A stretch of 64,000 nt of DNA from an uncultured Duncaniella sp. (GTDB taxonomy: Bacteria; Bacteroidota; Bacteroidia; Bacteroidales; Muribaculaceae). A program made the translations under genes and the position numbers. The stretch is from contig CAJUIX010000015.1 of assembly GCA_910586665.1 (NCBI GenBank), forward strand, positions 1 through 64,000, in the 5' to 3' direction. Under the pieces are notes generated by a model, which worked only from the letters and a program-made list of their open reading frames with translations, ran no database searches and was not told the origin of the DNA. Below, in pieces: positions 17,830 through 26,538 of the stretch (positions within the stretch are counted from its first letter, which is position 1; every line of letters begins with the position of its first letter).

Positions 17830-18801
17830 TCAGAAGGCGGCGGGTTTCATCGACAGGCCCGTGGTCTCCTGGAGTCCGAAGAGGAGGTTCATCGTGTGGA
17901 CGGCGTTGCCGGCACCACCTTTGAGGAGGTTGTCGATGACGGCGGTGATGAGGAGCTTGCCGTCAATCTTGTCAAGGTGGATGATACACTTGTTGGTGTT
18001 GACGACGTCCTTCAGGTCGGGAATCTTGGAAGTGATGAATGTGAAGTTGTGGTCAGCGAAGTAGTCGCTGTAGAGCTTGATGATTTCGGGAAGGTCAAGG
18101 GTGCAGTCGAGGTAGCTGACGGCCATGATGCCGCGCGAGAAGCATCCGCGCATTGGGAGCATGTGGATTTTTGCGTCGAAGCTCTGCTGCATGGCCTTGA
18201 GGGCCTGGTAGATTTCGGGGAGCTGGGTGTGGGCGAAGGGGCGATAGACGACAATGTTGTCGTTGCGCCACGCATAGTGGGTGGTCGGGCGGTGTTCGGC
18301 CCCCTCGCTGGTGGCGCCGGTGATTACGGTCGTGTGGATGTCGGAGTTGAGCAGGAGGTTCTTGGCCAGGGGCATTAACGACAGCTCTACGGCCATAGCG
18401 ACGCAGCCGGGGTTGGCCACATGGAGGGCACCGCGCACCATAGGCTTGCGGTTGAGCTCCGAGAGGCCGTAGACGAAGTCGTGGGTGCCGTCCTCGATGC
18501 GGTGGTCGCGGGCGAGGTCGATGATTTTCAGTCCTTCGGGTATGGTGTGGGTCTCGATGAACTCGCGTGTCTTCCCTGCGGGGCGGCAGCAGAAGAGGAC
18601 GTCGATGTTCTTGAGGTCGAAGTTGCTGGAGAAGTTCATGTCGGTCTCTCCGTGGAGGCCCTGGTGCACGTCGACGATTCTCTGCCCCCCGACGGTGCGT
18701 GAGTGTACCCACTTCAGCTCCACGTCGGGGTGGTTCATGAGGATTCTGATAAGCTCGCCGGCGGCGTAGCCTGAGCCGCCTATAATGCCTACTTTTATCA
18801 T
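17830..18801 (-). CDS. argC: N-acetyl-gamma-glutamyl-phosphate reductase
   Basis: NADPH-dependent third step of arginine synthesis. Start chosen at the ATG at 18801, giving 323 residues beginning MIKVGIIGGSGYAAGELIRI, the conserved nucleotide-binding fold. The frame stays open to 18888, but the extra residues (ILYTLNSILYTLNSIL) are just the dispersed tatagagtttaaag repeat read through. The active-site cysteine is in HVANPGCVAMAVEL, and the expected GATSEGAEHRP and HMLPMRGCFSRG segments are present. Other arg genes are not adjacent; gltX is upstream. Confidence 0.95.
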   Translation of the reverse strand: MIKVGIIGGSGYAAGELIRILMNHPDVELKWVHSRTVGGQRIVDVHQGLHGETDMNFSSNFDLKNIDVLFCCRPAGKTREFIETHTIPEGLKIIDLARDHRIEDGTHDFVYGLSELNRKPMVRGALHVANPGCVAMAVELSLMPLAKNLLLNSDIHTTVITGATSEGAEHRPTTHYAWRNDNIVVYRPFAHTQLPEIYQALKAMQQSFDAKIHMLPMRGCFSRGIMAVSYLDCTLDLPEIIKLYSDYFADHNFTFITSKIPDLKDVVNTNKCIIHLDKIDGKLLITAVIDNLLKGGAGNAVHTMNLLFGLQETTGLSMKPAAF

Positions 18802-18809
18802 GTTTTCAA

Positions 18810-18858
18810 GGATAGAGTTTAAAGTATAGAGTATAGAGTTTAAAGTATAGAGTATAGG
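18810..18858. repeat. dispersed tatagagtttaaag repeat
   Basis: Tandem GATAGAGTTTAAAGTATAG and AGTATAGAGTTTAAAGTATAG units between gltX and argC. Same family as 1502-1680 and 3577-3650. Confidence 0.65.
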
Positions 18859-18909
18859 GATTGCAGGGAATGTGTCTATGCCCTGCAATCCGTTTCTGTT
18901 TCTTTGTGG

Positions 18910-20445
18910 TCAGGCTTCGGGGGCATGGATTTCCTCGATGCCCTTGCTGATGCGGCGGATGGTCTCCTCGCGTCCGAGCAGCTCGGTGATGTCGAAGATG
19001 TGGGGTCCCTTGCACTCGCCGACGAGGGTGAGGCGGAAGGCGTTCATGACGTTGCCGAGGTGGTAGCCCTTGGCGGCGACCCAGTCGAGCACCACGGGTT
19101 CGGCTGCCTTGGAGCCGAAGTCGGGGAGTGAGCGGAGCACTTCGATGAGTTCGGTGAGGATGGCGGGGGTGTCCTCTTTCCAACGCTTCTTGATGTCCTT
19201 CTCGGCATAAGTGGTCGGGGCGGTGAAGAAGAACTTGGCCTGGTCCCAGAGGTCGGCCACGAAGTTGATGCGGCCCTTGACGAGGGAGACGACGCGGGCT
19301 ATGTAGTCATCGCTGAAGTCGGCGTCGTTGACTCCGTGGGCCGCGAGGACGGGGCGGAAGAGGGCGGCAAGTTCTGTGTCGGGCGCCATCTGGAGGTATT
19401 CGTGGTTGAACCAGCGCCCCTTGTCGAAGGCAAACTTGGCGCCTGAGCGGGAGCAGTGGTCAAAGGAGAACTTGGAAATCAACTCGTCCATCGACATGAT
19501 TTCGGTGTCGTCGCCGGGGTTCCAGCCGAGGAGGGCGAGGAAGTTGATGACGGCCTCGGGGAGGTAGCCCGACTCGCGGTAGCCTGACGACACGGCCCCT
19601 GTCTTGGGGTCGGTCCACTCGAGGGGGAACACCGGGAAGCCGAGGCGGTCGCCGTCGCGCTTCGAGAGCTTGCCCTTGCCGTCGGGCTTGAGCAGGAGGG
19701 GGAGGTGGACAAACTCGGGACGGGTGTCGGCCCAGCCGAAGGCCTCGTAGAGGAGGACGTGGAGGGGTGCCGAGGGGAGCCACTCCTCGCCGCGGATGAC
19801 GTGTGACACCTCCATGAGGTGGTCGTCGACAATGTTGGCGAGGTGGTAGGTTGGGAGGTCGTCGGCGCTCTTGTAGAGCACCTTGTCGTCGAGAATCGAG
19901 GAATTGATAGTCACTTTCCCGCGCAGGAGGTCGTTGACCTCGACGTCGCGTCCCGGCTCGATGAGGAAGCGGACGACGTAGGGCGTGCCTGCGTCAATCA
20001 GAGCCTTCACCTCCTCGGCGGGGAGGGTGAGGGAGTTGCGCATACGGCCGCGGGTCGAGGCGTCATACTGGAAGTTTGGTGTCGCTGTGCGCGCTGCCTC
20101 CAGCTCCTCGGGGGTATCGAAGGCAATGTAGGCACGTCCGGCGTCAAGGAGCTGCTTGACGTGGGCACGGTATATGTCGCGGCGCTCGCTCTGCTTGTAG
20201 GGCCCGTAGGCACCACCTTCGCGCACCCCCTCGTCAATTTTTATGCCGAGCCATGTGAGGGCCTCGTTGATGTAGTCCTCGGCTCCGGGGACGAAGCGGT
20301 TGGAGTCGGTGTCCTCGATGCGGAGAATCATGTCGCCGCCGTTGCGACGGGCGAAGAGGTAGTTGTAGAGGGCGGTGCGGACGCCGCCGATATGTAGGGG
20401 ACCTGTGGGAGAGGGAGCAAAACGAACTCTGACTTTACGTTCCAT
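18910..20445 (-). CDS. gltX: glutamyl-tRNA synthetase
   Basis: Class I aminoacyl-tRNA synthetase that charges tRNA-Glu. The 511-residue product has the HIGG signature in APSPTGPLHIGGVRTALYNY at 10-29 and the KLSKR signature in KGKLSKRDGDRLGF. Length and the C-terminal anticodon-binding helices fit the bacterial discriminating type. It heads the minus-strand run followed by argC, the porin and the Gate transporter. A TAATTTTG box at 20550-20557 could be its promoter; the leader would contain a GC-rich hairpin (20485-20526). Confidence 0.97.
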   Translation of the reverse strand: MERKVRVRFAPSPTGPLHIGGVRTALYNYLFARRNGGDMILRIEDTDSNRFVPGAEDYINEALTWLGIKIDEGVREGGAYGPYKQSERRDIYRAHVKQLLDAGRAYIAFDTPEELEAARTATPNFQYDASTRGRMRNSLTLPAEEVKALIDAGTPYVVRFLIEPGRDVEVNDLLRGKVTINSSILDDKVLYKSADDLPTYHLANIVDDHLMEVSHVIRGEEWLPSAPLHVLLYEAFGWADTRPEFVHLPLLLKPDGKGKLSKRDGDRLGFPVFPLEWTDPKTGAVSSGYRESGYLPEAVINFLALLGWNPGDDTEIMSMDELISKFSFDHCSRSGAKFAFDKGRWFNHEYLQMAPDTELAALFRPVLAAHGVNDADFSDDYIARVVSLVKGRINFVADLWDQAKFFFTAPTTYAEKDIKKRWKEDTPAILTELIEVLRSLPDFGSKAAEPVVLDWVAAKGYHLGNVMNAFRLTLVGECKGPHIFDITELLGREETIRRISKGIEEIHAPEA

Positions 20446-20484
20446 TTGGTTTCTTAGAAAGCGGGTTAAAGTTATATCAGCCCG

Positions 20485-20526
20485 GGCTTGCGGCGGGGCG
20501 CTCTGCGGGTGGCACCGCCCGAAGCC
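20485..20526 (-). other. GC-rich hairpin in the gltX leader
   Basis: GGCTT (20485-20489) pairs with AAGCC (20522-20526) around further GC-rich pairing. It would lie in the gltX leader if the minus-strand TAATTTTG box at 20550-20557 is the promoter. No T run follows on either strand, so it is not an obvious terminator. Confidence 0.35.
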
Positions 20527-20629
20527 AAGGCCTCATATTTATTTAAGGGCAAAATTAGCAATAATTTCCGAAATATAATGAAGCGGTTGACGGCAACATT
20601 GTATAACTTTTATTTTCTAAACCTATAAG

Positions 20630-20660
20630 TTGCAAAAAATGATTATTATTGCTAACTTTG
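20630..20660 (+). promoter_or_regulatory. promoter of the 20684-21543 gene pair
   Basis: TTG (20630-20632), 20 bases, TAACTTTG (20653-20660). It predicts a start near 20665, only about 20 nt before the ATG at 20684, and so rules out the longer frame beginning at 20630. Confidence 0.72.
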
Positions 20661-20683
20661 CCCTATCTCAAAATGTTTTATAT

Positions 20684-21241
20684 ATGAAATTTGTAAGGAT
20701 TATCGACGGTTATGACCACCTATGGGCTGTCAAATCTCCAGATAAGGAGGATGACGAGCTTACCGAGCTTTTCGATAAGTGGAACAACGTCGGTTATCTG
20801 CTAAATTTCTTTACTGAGAACTTTGAGGACCTGAAAGGTTTCTTTCATATTGAAAGGCTATCGGAGGCTGTCTCGGATACTCTTGATGATGCGCATGATT
20901 TAGAAGAACTGATTCTTGATTTCCCGTATACTGAGAATCTTGATGAGTTGTTCAAGCCTTTGGATGTAACTGATGTCCGTGCGTCGGAGCTGAGTCGCGA
21001 GAAGGCGCGCAACTGGGAGCGTGAACGCCATGCAAGCTGGCTGAGGGTATATGCCATTCGCCTGGAACCGAATATTTATGTGGTCACCGGCGGAGCAATC
21101 AAGCTTACAAGGACGATGCAGGAAAGAGAACATACGCGGATTGAACTTGGCAAGCTTAATAGTTGCAAGGGATATCTGAAATCAAACGGGGTCTTCGACA
21201 AAGATAGTTTCGTAGAATTTACAAATGAAGATTTATCATGA
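20684..21241 (+). CDS. probable toxin-like partner of an XRE regulator, function unknown
   Basis: 185 residues from the ATG at 20684 (MKFVRIIDGYDHLWAVKSPD...). An acidic N-terminal half is followed by a conserved-looking segment with LSREKARNWERERHASWLRV and NIYVVTGGAIKLTRTMQERE. I recognise the general type as a Bacteroidales protein regularly encoded before a small helix-turn-helix protein, which suggests a toxin-antitoxin-like unit, but no nuclease motif is certain. Its stop overlaps the next start by four bases (ATGA, 21238-21241). It has its own strong promoter. Confidence 0.7.
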   Translation: MKFVRIIDGYDHLWAVKSPDKEDDELTELFDKWNNVGYLLNFFTENFEDLKGFFHIERLSEAVSDTLDDAHDLEELILDFPYTENLDELFKPLDVTDVRASELSREKARNWERERHASWLRVYAIRLEPNIYVVTGGAIKLTRTMQEREHTRIELGKLNSCKGYLKSNGVFDKDSFVEFTNEDLS

Positions 21242-21543
21242 ATGGCAAGGCATTAAGTTTTTTTGAGTCTCACAAGGCTGATAAGCCTTCGCGCTTCTGT
21301 GAGAACGCGCAGTGGCGTAAGGACAATGAGTCATGGCTTAAATGGTCACGGCAGGTAGCACTCGCTTTGATTGACTATATGCAGGAGAATGGTCTGAAAC
21401 GTTCCGAACTTGCCGAGCGTCTTGGTGTAAGCCCCCAATATGTGAGCAAGCTCCTGTCCGGGACAGAGAATCTATCGTTTAAAAGTGTCGCCAATATTGA
21501 TGACAAGCTTGGCATAAATTGCCTTGCTGCGGCTATAGCTTGA
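21238..21543 (+). CDS. XRE-family helix-turn-helix protein (probable antitoxin)
   Basis: A 101-residue protein with a C-terminal helix-turn-helix: GLKRSELAERLGVSPQYVSK at about 52-71, then LLSGTENLSFKSVANIDDKL. It is translationally coupled to the 20684 gene. As in other toxin-first modules, the second gene would be the antitoxin and operon repressor (inference). It ends about 30 bases before the rex promoter. Confidence 0.82.
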   Translation: MNGKALSFFESHKADKPSRFCENAQWRKDNESWLKWSRQVALALIDYMQENGLKRSELAERLGVSPQYVSKLLSGTENLSFKSVANIDDKLGINCLAAAIA

Positions 21544-21572
21544 TTTGAGCCGTGGCTTAGGCGTGTAGATTT

Positions 21573-21603
21573 TTTGATAATAGTGGGAAATGTTGTAATT
21601 TTG
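21573..21603 (+). promoter_or_regulatory. rex promoter
   Basis: TTTG (21573-21576), 19 bases, TAATTTTG (21596-21603). The predicted start is near 21609, about 23 nt before the GTG start of rex. No clear Rex-box palindrome (TTGTGAAnnnnnnTTCACAA type) is seen at this promoter. Confidence 0.7.
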
Positions 21604-21631
21604 CCTGCAAAACAAGAGATAGCCCTACCTC

Positions 21632-22264
21632 GTGGAAAACATTGCGACAACATATGTTCCTGAGCCGGCCATAAGCCGCCTGCCGTGGTATCTTGCCTGC
21701 GTCTCGCGTCTGAGAGCGCAGGGGGTGGAGTATGTGTCGTCGACAGCCATTTCCAACCAGCTGAATGTCGATGCCTCGCAGATTGCGAAGGACCTGTCGT
21801 ATCTCAATATCAAGGGTAAGACCCGTATCGGCTACGAGGTGAAGGAGCTTGAACAGGGGCTTCTCGACTTCCTCGGCTTCCATCGCGAACACAATGCTGT
21901 GATGATGGGTGTCGGCAGCCTCGGCGCGGCCCTCATGGCTGACTCCGGCCTCTCGCGCTACGGTCTGCACATCGTGGCCGGCTTTGATGTCAAGCCCGAA
22001 CTCGTCGGGACGGCTCCCGGCGGCAAGCCTATCTATCATATTTCCGAGCTGCCGCAGCGCCTGCGCGAGCTTGATGCGGAGATTGCGGTCATAGCCGTGC
22101 CCTTCGAGAGCGCAGCCGAGGTGGCTGAACTGTGTGTGCAATCAGGGGTGAAGGCCCTTTGGAACTTCTCGCCCTTCCACATCAAGGCCTCTCCGGGCGT
22201 CACGATACAGAATACGTCGATCTACGCCCATTTGGCGGTGATGTATAACCGTATGTTGAAATGA
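21632..22264 (+). CDS. rex: redox-sensing transcriptional repressor Rex
   Basis: Senses the NADH/NAD+ ratio and represses fermentative and respiratory genes. The 210-residue product has the winged helix at about 15-80 (SRLPWYLACVSRLRAQG, then SSTAISNQLNVDASQIAKDL) and a Rossmann domain beginning at GVGSLG (93-98). The C-terminal domain-swap helix (NTSIYAHLAVMYN) is present. The start is GTG at 21632, as no ATG fits between the promoter and the conserved N-terminus. Confidence 0.96.
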   Translation: MENIATTYVPEPAISRLPWYLACVSRLRAQGVEYVSSTAISNQLNVDASQIAKDLSYLNIKGKTRIGYEVKELEQGLLDFLGFHREHNAVMMGVGSLGAALMADSGLSRYGLHIVAGFDVKPELVGTAPGGKPIYHISELPQRLRELDAEIAVIAVPFESAAEVAELCVQSGVKALWNFSPFHIKASPGVTIQNTSIYAHLAVMYNRMLK

Positions 22265-22277
22265 AACGACGCTCCAA

Positions 22278-22811
22278 ATGAAAATCATCCGTCTGAAATC
22301 GCTTGAACCCGCTCTTGATATAGATATTCATCCCGACTCGGCAATGATATTGCCGGGGCGCCCCCTATTCATGCCTGAATTCGGCGAGGGGTGGCGCGGC
22401 GACATGTATATGGCTCTGAGGATAGGGCGTCTGGGCAAGAACATAGCCCGTAAATTTGCCCGGCGCTACTACGATGCGTTGAGCGTTGCATTGGTGGTGA
22501 CGCTCCCGGGGTCGGAGCTGTCGGAGGGGGTGATGTCGGCAATGGATTCGACCGTGGTCCACGGTGAGTGGTTCTGCGCCGACCGCCTTGCGGAACCTGT
22601 GAGAATCTGCTGCGGCAGGGACGAGGCGGTGGTGACCGACGGCGTGGCGATGGCCGACGAGGCCGTGAGCCGCGTGAGCGAGTATATGACCCTGAAGATG
22701 GGCGACATTATCCTCCTGCCGCTCCCCTCGATGTCAATCCCCCTCAAGGAGCGCAGCTATGTCACCATTGACCTTGACGGTGAGCAGGCTATGGATTTGA
22801 AGGTTGTGTGA
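22278..22811 (+). CDS. FAH-fold-like conserved protein, probably non-catalytic
   Basis: A 177-residue protein 13 bp after rex. The segment KFARRYYDALSVALVVTLPG and the later SEYMTLKMGDIILLPLPS resemble the fumarylacetoacetate hydrolase fold, but the acidic metal-binding triad of active FAH enzymes is not visible and the protein is short. It is probably a degenerate, lineage-specific member. It is likely cotranscribed with rex and may relate to redox metabolism (inference). It converges on the M6 protease gene with 15 bases between. Confidence 0.5.
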   Translation: MKIIRLKSLEPALDIDIHPDSAMILPGRPLFMPEFGEGWRGDMYMALRIGRLGKNIARKFARRYYDALSVALVVTLPGSELSEGVMSAMDSTVVHGEWFCADRLAEPVRICCGRDEAVVTDGVAMADEAVSRVSEYMTLKMGDIILLPLPSMSIPLKERSYVTIDLDGEQAMDLKVV

Positions 22812-22826
22812 CTTCTTTTTTCCTTA

Positions 22827-24611
22827 TTAATGTATGATTGTCTTATATGTCCTGCCGGAGATGCGCACTATGTAGAGTCCGGGGGGAAGAGGGATGTAGC
22901 GTGACGTGCTGGAATAGACCATAAGTCCTGTCGGGGTATAGACCTCGGCCCCGGCCTCAGTTCCCTCGATTATTATTGCCTCGCCACCTTTAACAGTGAT
23001 GTCCCCGTCGGTCGATATGTCGGTGATGTCCGAGCCTTGCTGCTCTCCGGCCTTGAAGCGGATGAGTCCGCCGTCGTGGTGTATGGCTGTCAGCGGGAGT
23101 CCGGGGTCATAGCCGAAGCGCGAGAGGAAAGCGGGGTTTGTCGAGGAGGTGAATTCCGTAATCTCGCCCGCGCCCGGGAAGGGATCGTTGGCAGATGCGG
23201 CCGCAGTGAGTCTGGGGACGGCCTTGACAAGCTCCACGCCGGGGTAGGAGGTGTTGTTGTTGACAGCGTTGTTCAGCCAGTTGGTTTTGTTGTAGTCGAT
23301 GTGCCAGACGAGGAGTCCCTCGCCTGCGAGGTAGCTGTCCCAGTCCTCGCGGGAGCGGTTTTCGAGGAGGAAGAATTCATTGTCATAGTTGGTTGCGACG
23401 ATGTAGGCCTTGTTTGACGTGCCGAGGGGCTGGAGGCTGTAGTCGCCCGGCTTTGTCAGCGCTTCGGGTGAGAGCCAGCCCATAGTCATGCGCTCGAAGG
23501 CGGAATAGTGGGGCGGCGTGCGGGAGTCGTTGAGATAGCAGCCCGCGTCGAGGACGCTCCATGTGTCGAGAGTCACCGGGGCACGTCCGTGGCCCGTATA
23601 GTATAGGTCGGGTAGTCCTATCACATGTGAGAATTCGTGGCAGAATGTGCCGATGCCGTCAAGCTTGGTGTCGGTGATAAGTTCGTTGGAGCAGGCGTAG
23701 TGGCTGAGGAGCTTGCCGTTGTAGAGATTGTCGCCCCCGCCGGCCTCCTGTATGGTCCACGAGTGGGGCCAGACGGTGTCCTTGTCCTTAATTAGGCCGC
23801 TCGACTCGCCGCGGCCGGCATAGAACACATATACATTGTCAATCGTTCCGTCGCCGTCGCAGTCATAGTCGGCAAAGTTCACTCCCCGGGACGCGAGGAT
23901 GGTGCAGGCATGAATGGCCATTTCGTGAGCGCGCATGTCGGTGCCGTAGATGTCGTTCTCGCCATAGTATTTTTGTGTGTTGGGGAGGGTGACAGGGCCG
24001 TATACGTCAAAGACCGGGGTGAAGAGTCCCGAAGAGGTGGCCTTGAAGTAGTCGCGGGCCGAGCCGGTGGCATTGTCCATGCTGAAGCCTTCGAGGTTGA
24101 GCATGTCGTTGTAGTAGGCGTGGGGATTGGGGCGTGAGAACTTAACGTCGCTATATTCGACGAGGATTACGCATGTGTGGGGCGAGCCAGTGGCCGGGAA
24201 GTCCTCGAGGCGCATTGACTCGGGGGCGCGCGATGCGGTCGGGCGCAGTGCTGTCCGGCGTCTCGGGCTTTCAGCCGCACGCTCTATGACCGCGGGGGCG
24301 TCGAGAGTCGAGAGATAGGCGCGCACTTCGGGGGTGCGCTGCGCGGGGTCGGCGGCGGGGATGCCGCTGCTGACGAGGCGCCCCCCGGCATCGTTGTGTG
24401 CGAAGAAGGCTCCGTCCGCTTCGAGGACTATAGGGTAGCCGTCGTCGGTGGTGAAATAGTGGAACGATTCGTCACCGACCATTCGGTAGGTGAGCGTGGA
24501 GCCGTCCGGCATGGTGAGTTTGTGGGCCCCCGGACGCGCCGGCGCCGCCGCGGCATACGATGCCATAGCGAGCATCACTATATTAATCAGATTCTTGCAA
24601 AGCGTTTTCAT
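22827..24611 (-). CDS. M6 family metalloprotease with type IX-like C-terminal domain
   Basis: A 594-residue secreted zinc protease. It has a signal peptide to about 23, a propeptide-like region to about 140, then the M6 (immune inhibitor A type) domain. The zinc motif is HEFSHVIGLPD (HExxHxxGxxD). A calcium-loop-like DYDCDGDGTIDNVYV lies upstream. The last residues (AEVYTPTGLMVYSSTSRYIP... GLYIVRISGRTYKTIIH) form a type A sorting domain that would send it through type IX secretion. Such enzymes degrade host or dietary proteins (family knowledge). Confidence 0.92.
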   Translation of the reverse strand: MKTLCKNLINIVMLAMASYAAAAPARPGAHKLTMPDGSTLTYRMVGDESFHYFTTDDGYPIVLEADGAFFAHNDAGGRLVSSGIPAADPAQRTPEVRAYLSTLDAPAVIERAAESPRRRTALRPTASRAPESMRLEDFPATGSPHTCVILVEYSDVKFSRPNPHAYYNDMLNLEGFSMDNATGSARDYFKATSSGLFTPVFDVYGPVTLPNTQKYYGENDIYGTDMRAHEMAIHACTILASRGVNFADYDCDGDGTIDNVYVFYAGRGESSGLIKDKDTVWPHSWTIQEAGGGDNLYNGKLLSHYACSNELITDTKLDGIGTFCHEFSHVIGLPDLYYTGHGRAPVTLDTWSVLDAGCYLNDSRTPPHYSAFERMTMGWLSPEALTKPGDYSLQPLGTSNKAYIVATNYDNEFFLLENRSREDWDSYLAGEGLLVWHIDYNKTNWLNNAVNNNTSYPGVELVKAVPRLTAAASANDPFPGAGEITEFTSSTNPAFLSRFGYDPGLPLTAIHHDGGLIRFKAGEQQGSDITDISTDGDITVKGGEAIIIEGTEAGAEVYTPTGLMVYSSTSRYIPLPPGLYIVRISGRTYKTIIH

Positions 24612-25031
24612 AATGTAAAGTTAAGAAAAAATCTCAATTTCTGCAAATAATCGGGTGCCGTAGCGCGGAAGAGGCTGGGGTATTTATTGAATTAGTTTGA
24701 ATCTGAAGAGTCATTGAAAACGAAACCCCGGCCTTGTGAGCCGGGGAAGAATACTTTAAACTTTTTGAGCGACTTATGCCCTCTTACGAGGCCATCTTCG
24801 ACAGTGCTATCTTACAAACTCCAACCGGCCGAGCCGGAAGCGGTAGTAAGAACGAACCTGCACGGGTTTGTCGCAACAACACCGAACCGTTTTTCTGTTT
24901 TGAGGCAGAGCCTGCATCAGACGGTTCTACTGATGAGGATGCCTATTTCTTATGTCAAACATAAAATTTAACCATGAGTTATACAAGAATGTAACGTACA
25001 TTCAAGGACCGACTCAACGGCCTTCATGGAT
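24612..25031. other. gap of 420 bases with hairpins and one protein-like small frame
   Basis: A perfect hairpin CCCCGGCCT, TGTG, AGCCGGGG sits at 24730-24746. On the minus strand it is followed by a T-rich run, so it may end the BspA-like transcript. Further imperfect stems occur at 24829-24840 and 24855-24880. A 62-residue plus-strand frame (24776-24964, beginning MPSYEAIFDSAILQTPTGRA) has plausible composition but no promoter or recognisable homology and is not called as a gene. Confidence 0.4.
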
Positions 25032-26534
25032 TTAGATTTTTATTTTGAAAAAAATTTCCTTACTCTTAACAATGTATATTCCACGAGGTAAAGATTCAAG
25101 GGCATCAATGTTAATATTTCTGTTTATAAGTACTCCACTAAGATCATATACATTGAATAATTCATCGGGACCACATATAATATCAACGATTGAACTCTGC
25201 GCAGATTCTTTAATTTCCCAAAAATTTTTCCATATTTCAGCTGTACTGTACTTCTCTTTCGAGGATATTGGAATATTTAAAATGACATTCATAAACTGCT
25301 TGTCTGTAAATCCTGGATTGCCTTCAAAAGTCGGGGGATTGGGGTTTTTAATAAGAATTTCATTTAGATTATTTGTTCCATAAAAAGCGCTTGCGTATAT
25401 TTTTATAATACTTTCAGATAACTCTACAGTGTGTAAACTACTGCATTTATCAAAAAGGCAATTATTAACTTCTGTGCATCCTATATCTAAAACTGCTTTT
25501 TCTACATTCGGAAAAATAGAATTAAAAATCCAGAATTCAGAATAATCAATATTCCGCTCCAAATGCAAATTGATAATGTTTTTATAATCATCAAACCATC
25601 CATCGCTATTATCATGTCCATACTCAATCTCCTTTTTGAAAATAAGTTTTTCATTACCAGGTAATACTGTGAGTTTGGTCAAATTAGGACAAGCTTTATA
25701 CTCCCAGTCATAGCCGCTGGTAGTATTCGTCCTGACACTATAGTAGCTGACGAATGTTTGTGCTGGTAAAGATGACACATTACTGCCAATTACTATTTCT
25801 TCAAGTGTTTCAATGCCAAAAAACGGAGACTTGTTAGACTTGTAATAAGACGTTCTTAAATTGTAATTACGACCTAAGTACAATTTTTTCAATGGCATGT
25901 TTGAAAAAGCACCCACACTCACATGAAATTTTTTGTCAGCATATCCTAAATTTATATCGGATGCTTGTAATTCGATTACATTCTCGGAGTCCTCAATAGT
26001 ACATTCCTCTATTCCTGAATCTGCAAATACATTTTCTCTAATTAATTTGATATTTGCTGGGATCGTGATTTCTTTCATAGAAGAACAGCCTGCAAATAAA
26101 TTATTTCCGAGAATCTCAATTTGCGATGGTATATTTATAGCTTCCAAATTTGTGCAGTTTTGAAAGACTGCGTTGCCCAGATCTTGTAATGCGTTGGGTA
26201 AATGAATATTTTTAAGTGCGGTACAACTGAAGAAAGCTTTATCTCCGATAGATATTATTGCATCAGGTATAACAATATTTTTAAGTTCCTCACATTCTGC
26301 AAAAGCTTCTTTCCCTATTTTTACAACAGAAAAGTGTCGATTCTTATATACAAATTTTAATGGAATCGAGATTTCTCCTTTATAGTTATAATCACCTTTT
26401 ACTATTGTAGCTGTAAAATCATCAAGATTAACATTATAGTAGAAGCCATCCACTTCCACATCATAGGCAGACATTGAAATAGAAACCCACAATACGGAAA
26501 TAAGTAACCAAAGTCTTTTAATAAACTGCGTCAT
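25032..26534 (-). CDS. BspA-like leucine-rich repeat surface protein
   Basis: A 500-residue secreted protein with a signal peptide (to about 23) and many LRR_5/BspA repeats of about 23 residues, with cores such as KIGKEAFAECEELKNIVIPD, SIGDKAFFSCTALKNIHLPN and DLGNAVFQNCTNLEAINIPS. The ending ELFNVYDLSGVLINRNINID... GIYIVKSKEIFFKIKI is a type IX-like sorting domain. BspA proteins bind host matrix or other bacteria (family knowledge). The coding sequence is markedly AT-richer than its neighbours, pointing to transfer or relaxed selection. Confidence 0.9.
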   Translation of the reverse strand: MTQFIKRLWLLISVLWVSISMSAYDVEVDGFYYNVNLDDFTATIVKGDYNYKGEISIPLKFVYKNRHFSVVKIGKEAFAECEELKNIVIPDAIISIGDKAFFSCTALKNIHLPNALQDLGNAVFQNCTNLEAINIPSQIEILGNNLFAGCSSMKEITIPANIKLIRENVFADSGIEECTIEDSENVIELQASDINLGYADKKFHVSVGAFSNMPLKKLYLGRNYNLRTSYYKSNKSPFFGIETLEEIVIGSNVSSLPAQTFVSYYSVRTNTTSGYDWEYKACPNLTKLTVLPGNEKLIFKKEIEYGHDNSDGWFDDYKNIINLHLERNIDYSEFWIFNSIFPNVEKAVLDIGCTEVNNCLFDKCSSLHTVELSESIIKIYASAFYGTNNLNEILIKNPNPPTFEGNPGFTDKQFMNVILNIPISSKEKYSTAEIWKNFWEIKESAQSSIVDIICGPDELFNVYDLSGVLINRNINIDALESLPRGIYIVKSKEIFFKIKI

Positions 26535-26538
26535 AATA

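Noticed and set aside
18802..18888. N-terminal extension of ArgC
   Set aside because: It encodes only the dispersed tatagagtttaaag repeat; the conserved nucleotide-binding start is at 18801.
20630..20683. Upstream start (MQKMIIIANFA...) for the 20684 gene
   Set aside because: It overlaps a TTG-N20-TAACTTTG promoter whose transcript begins after this ATG.
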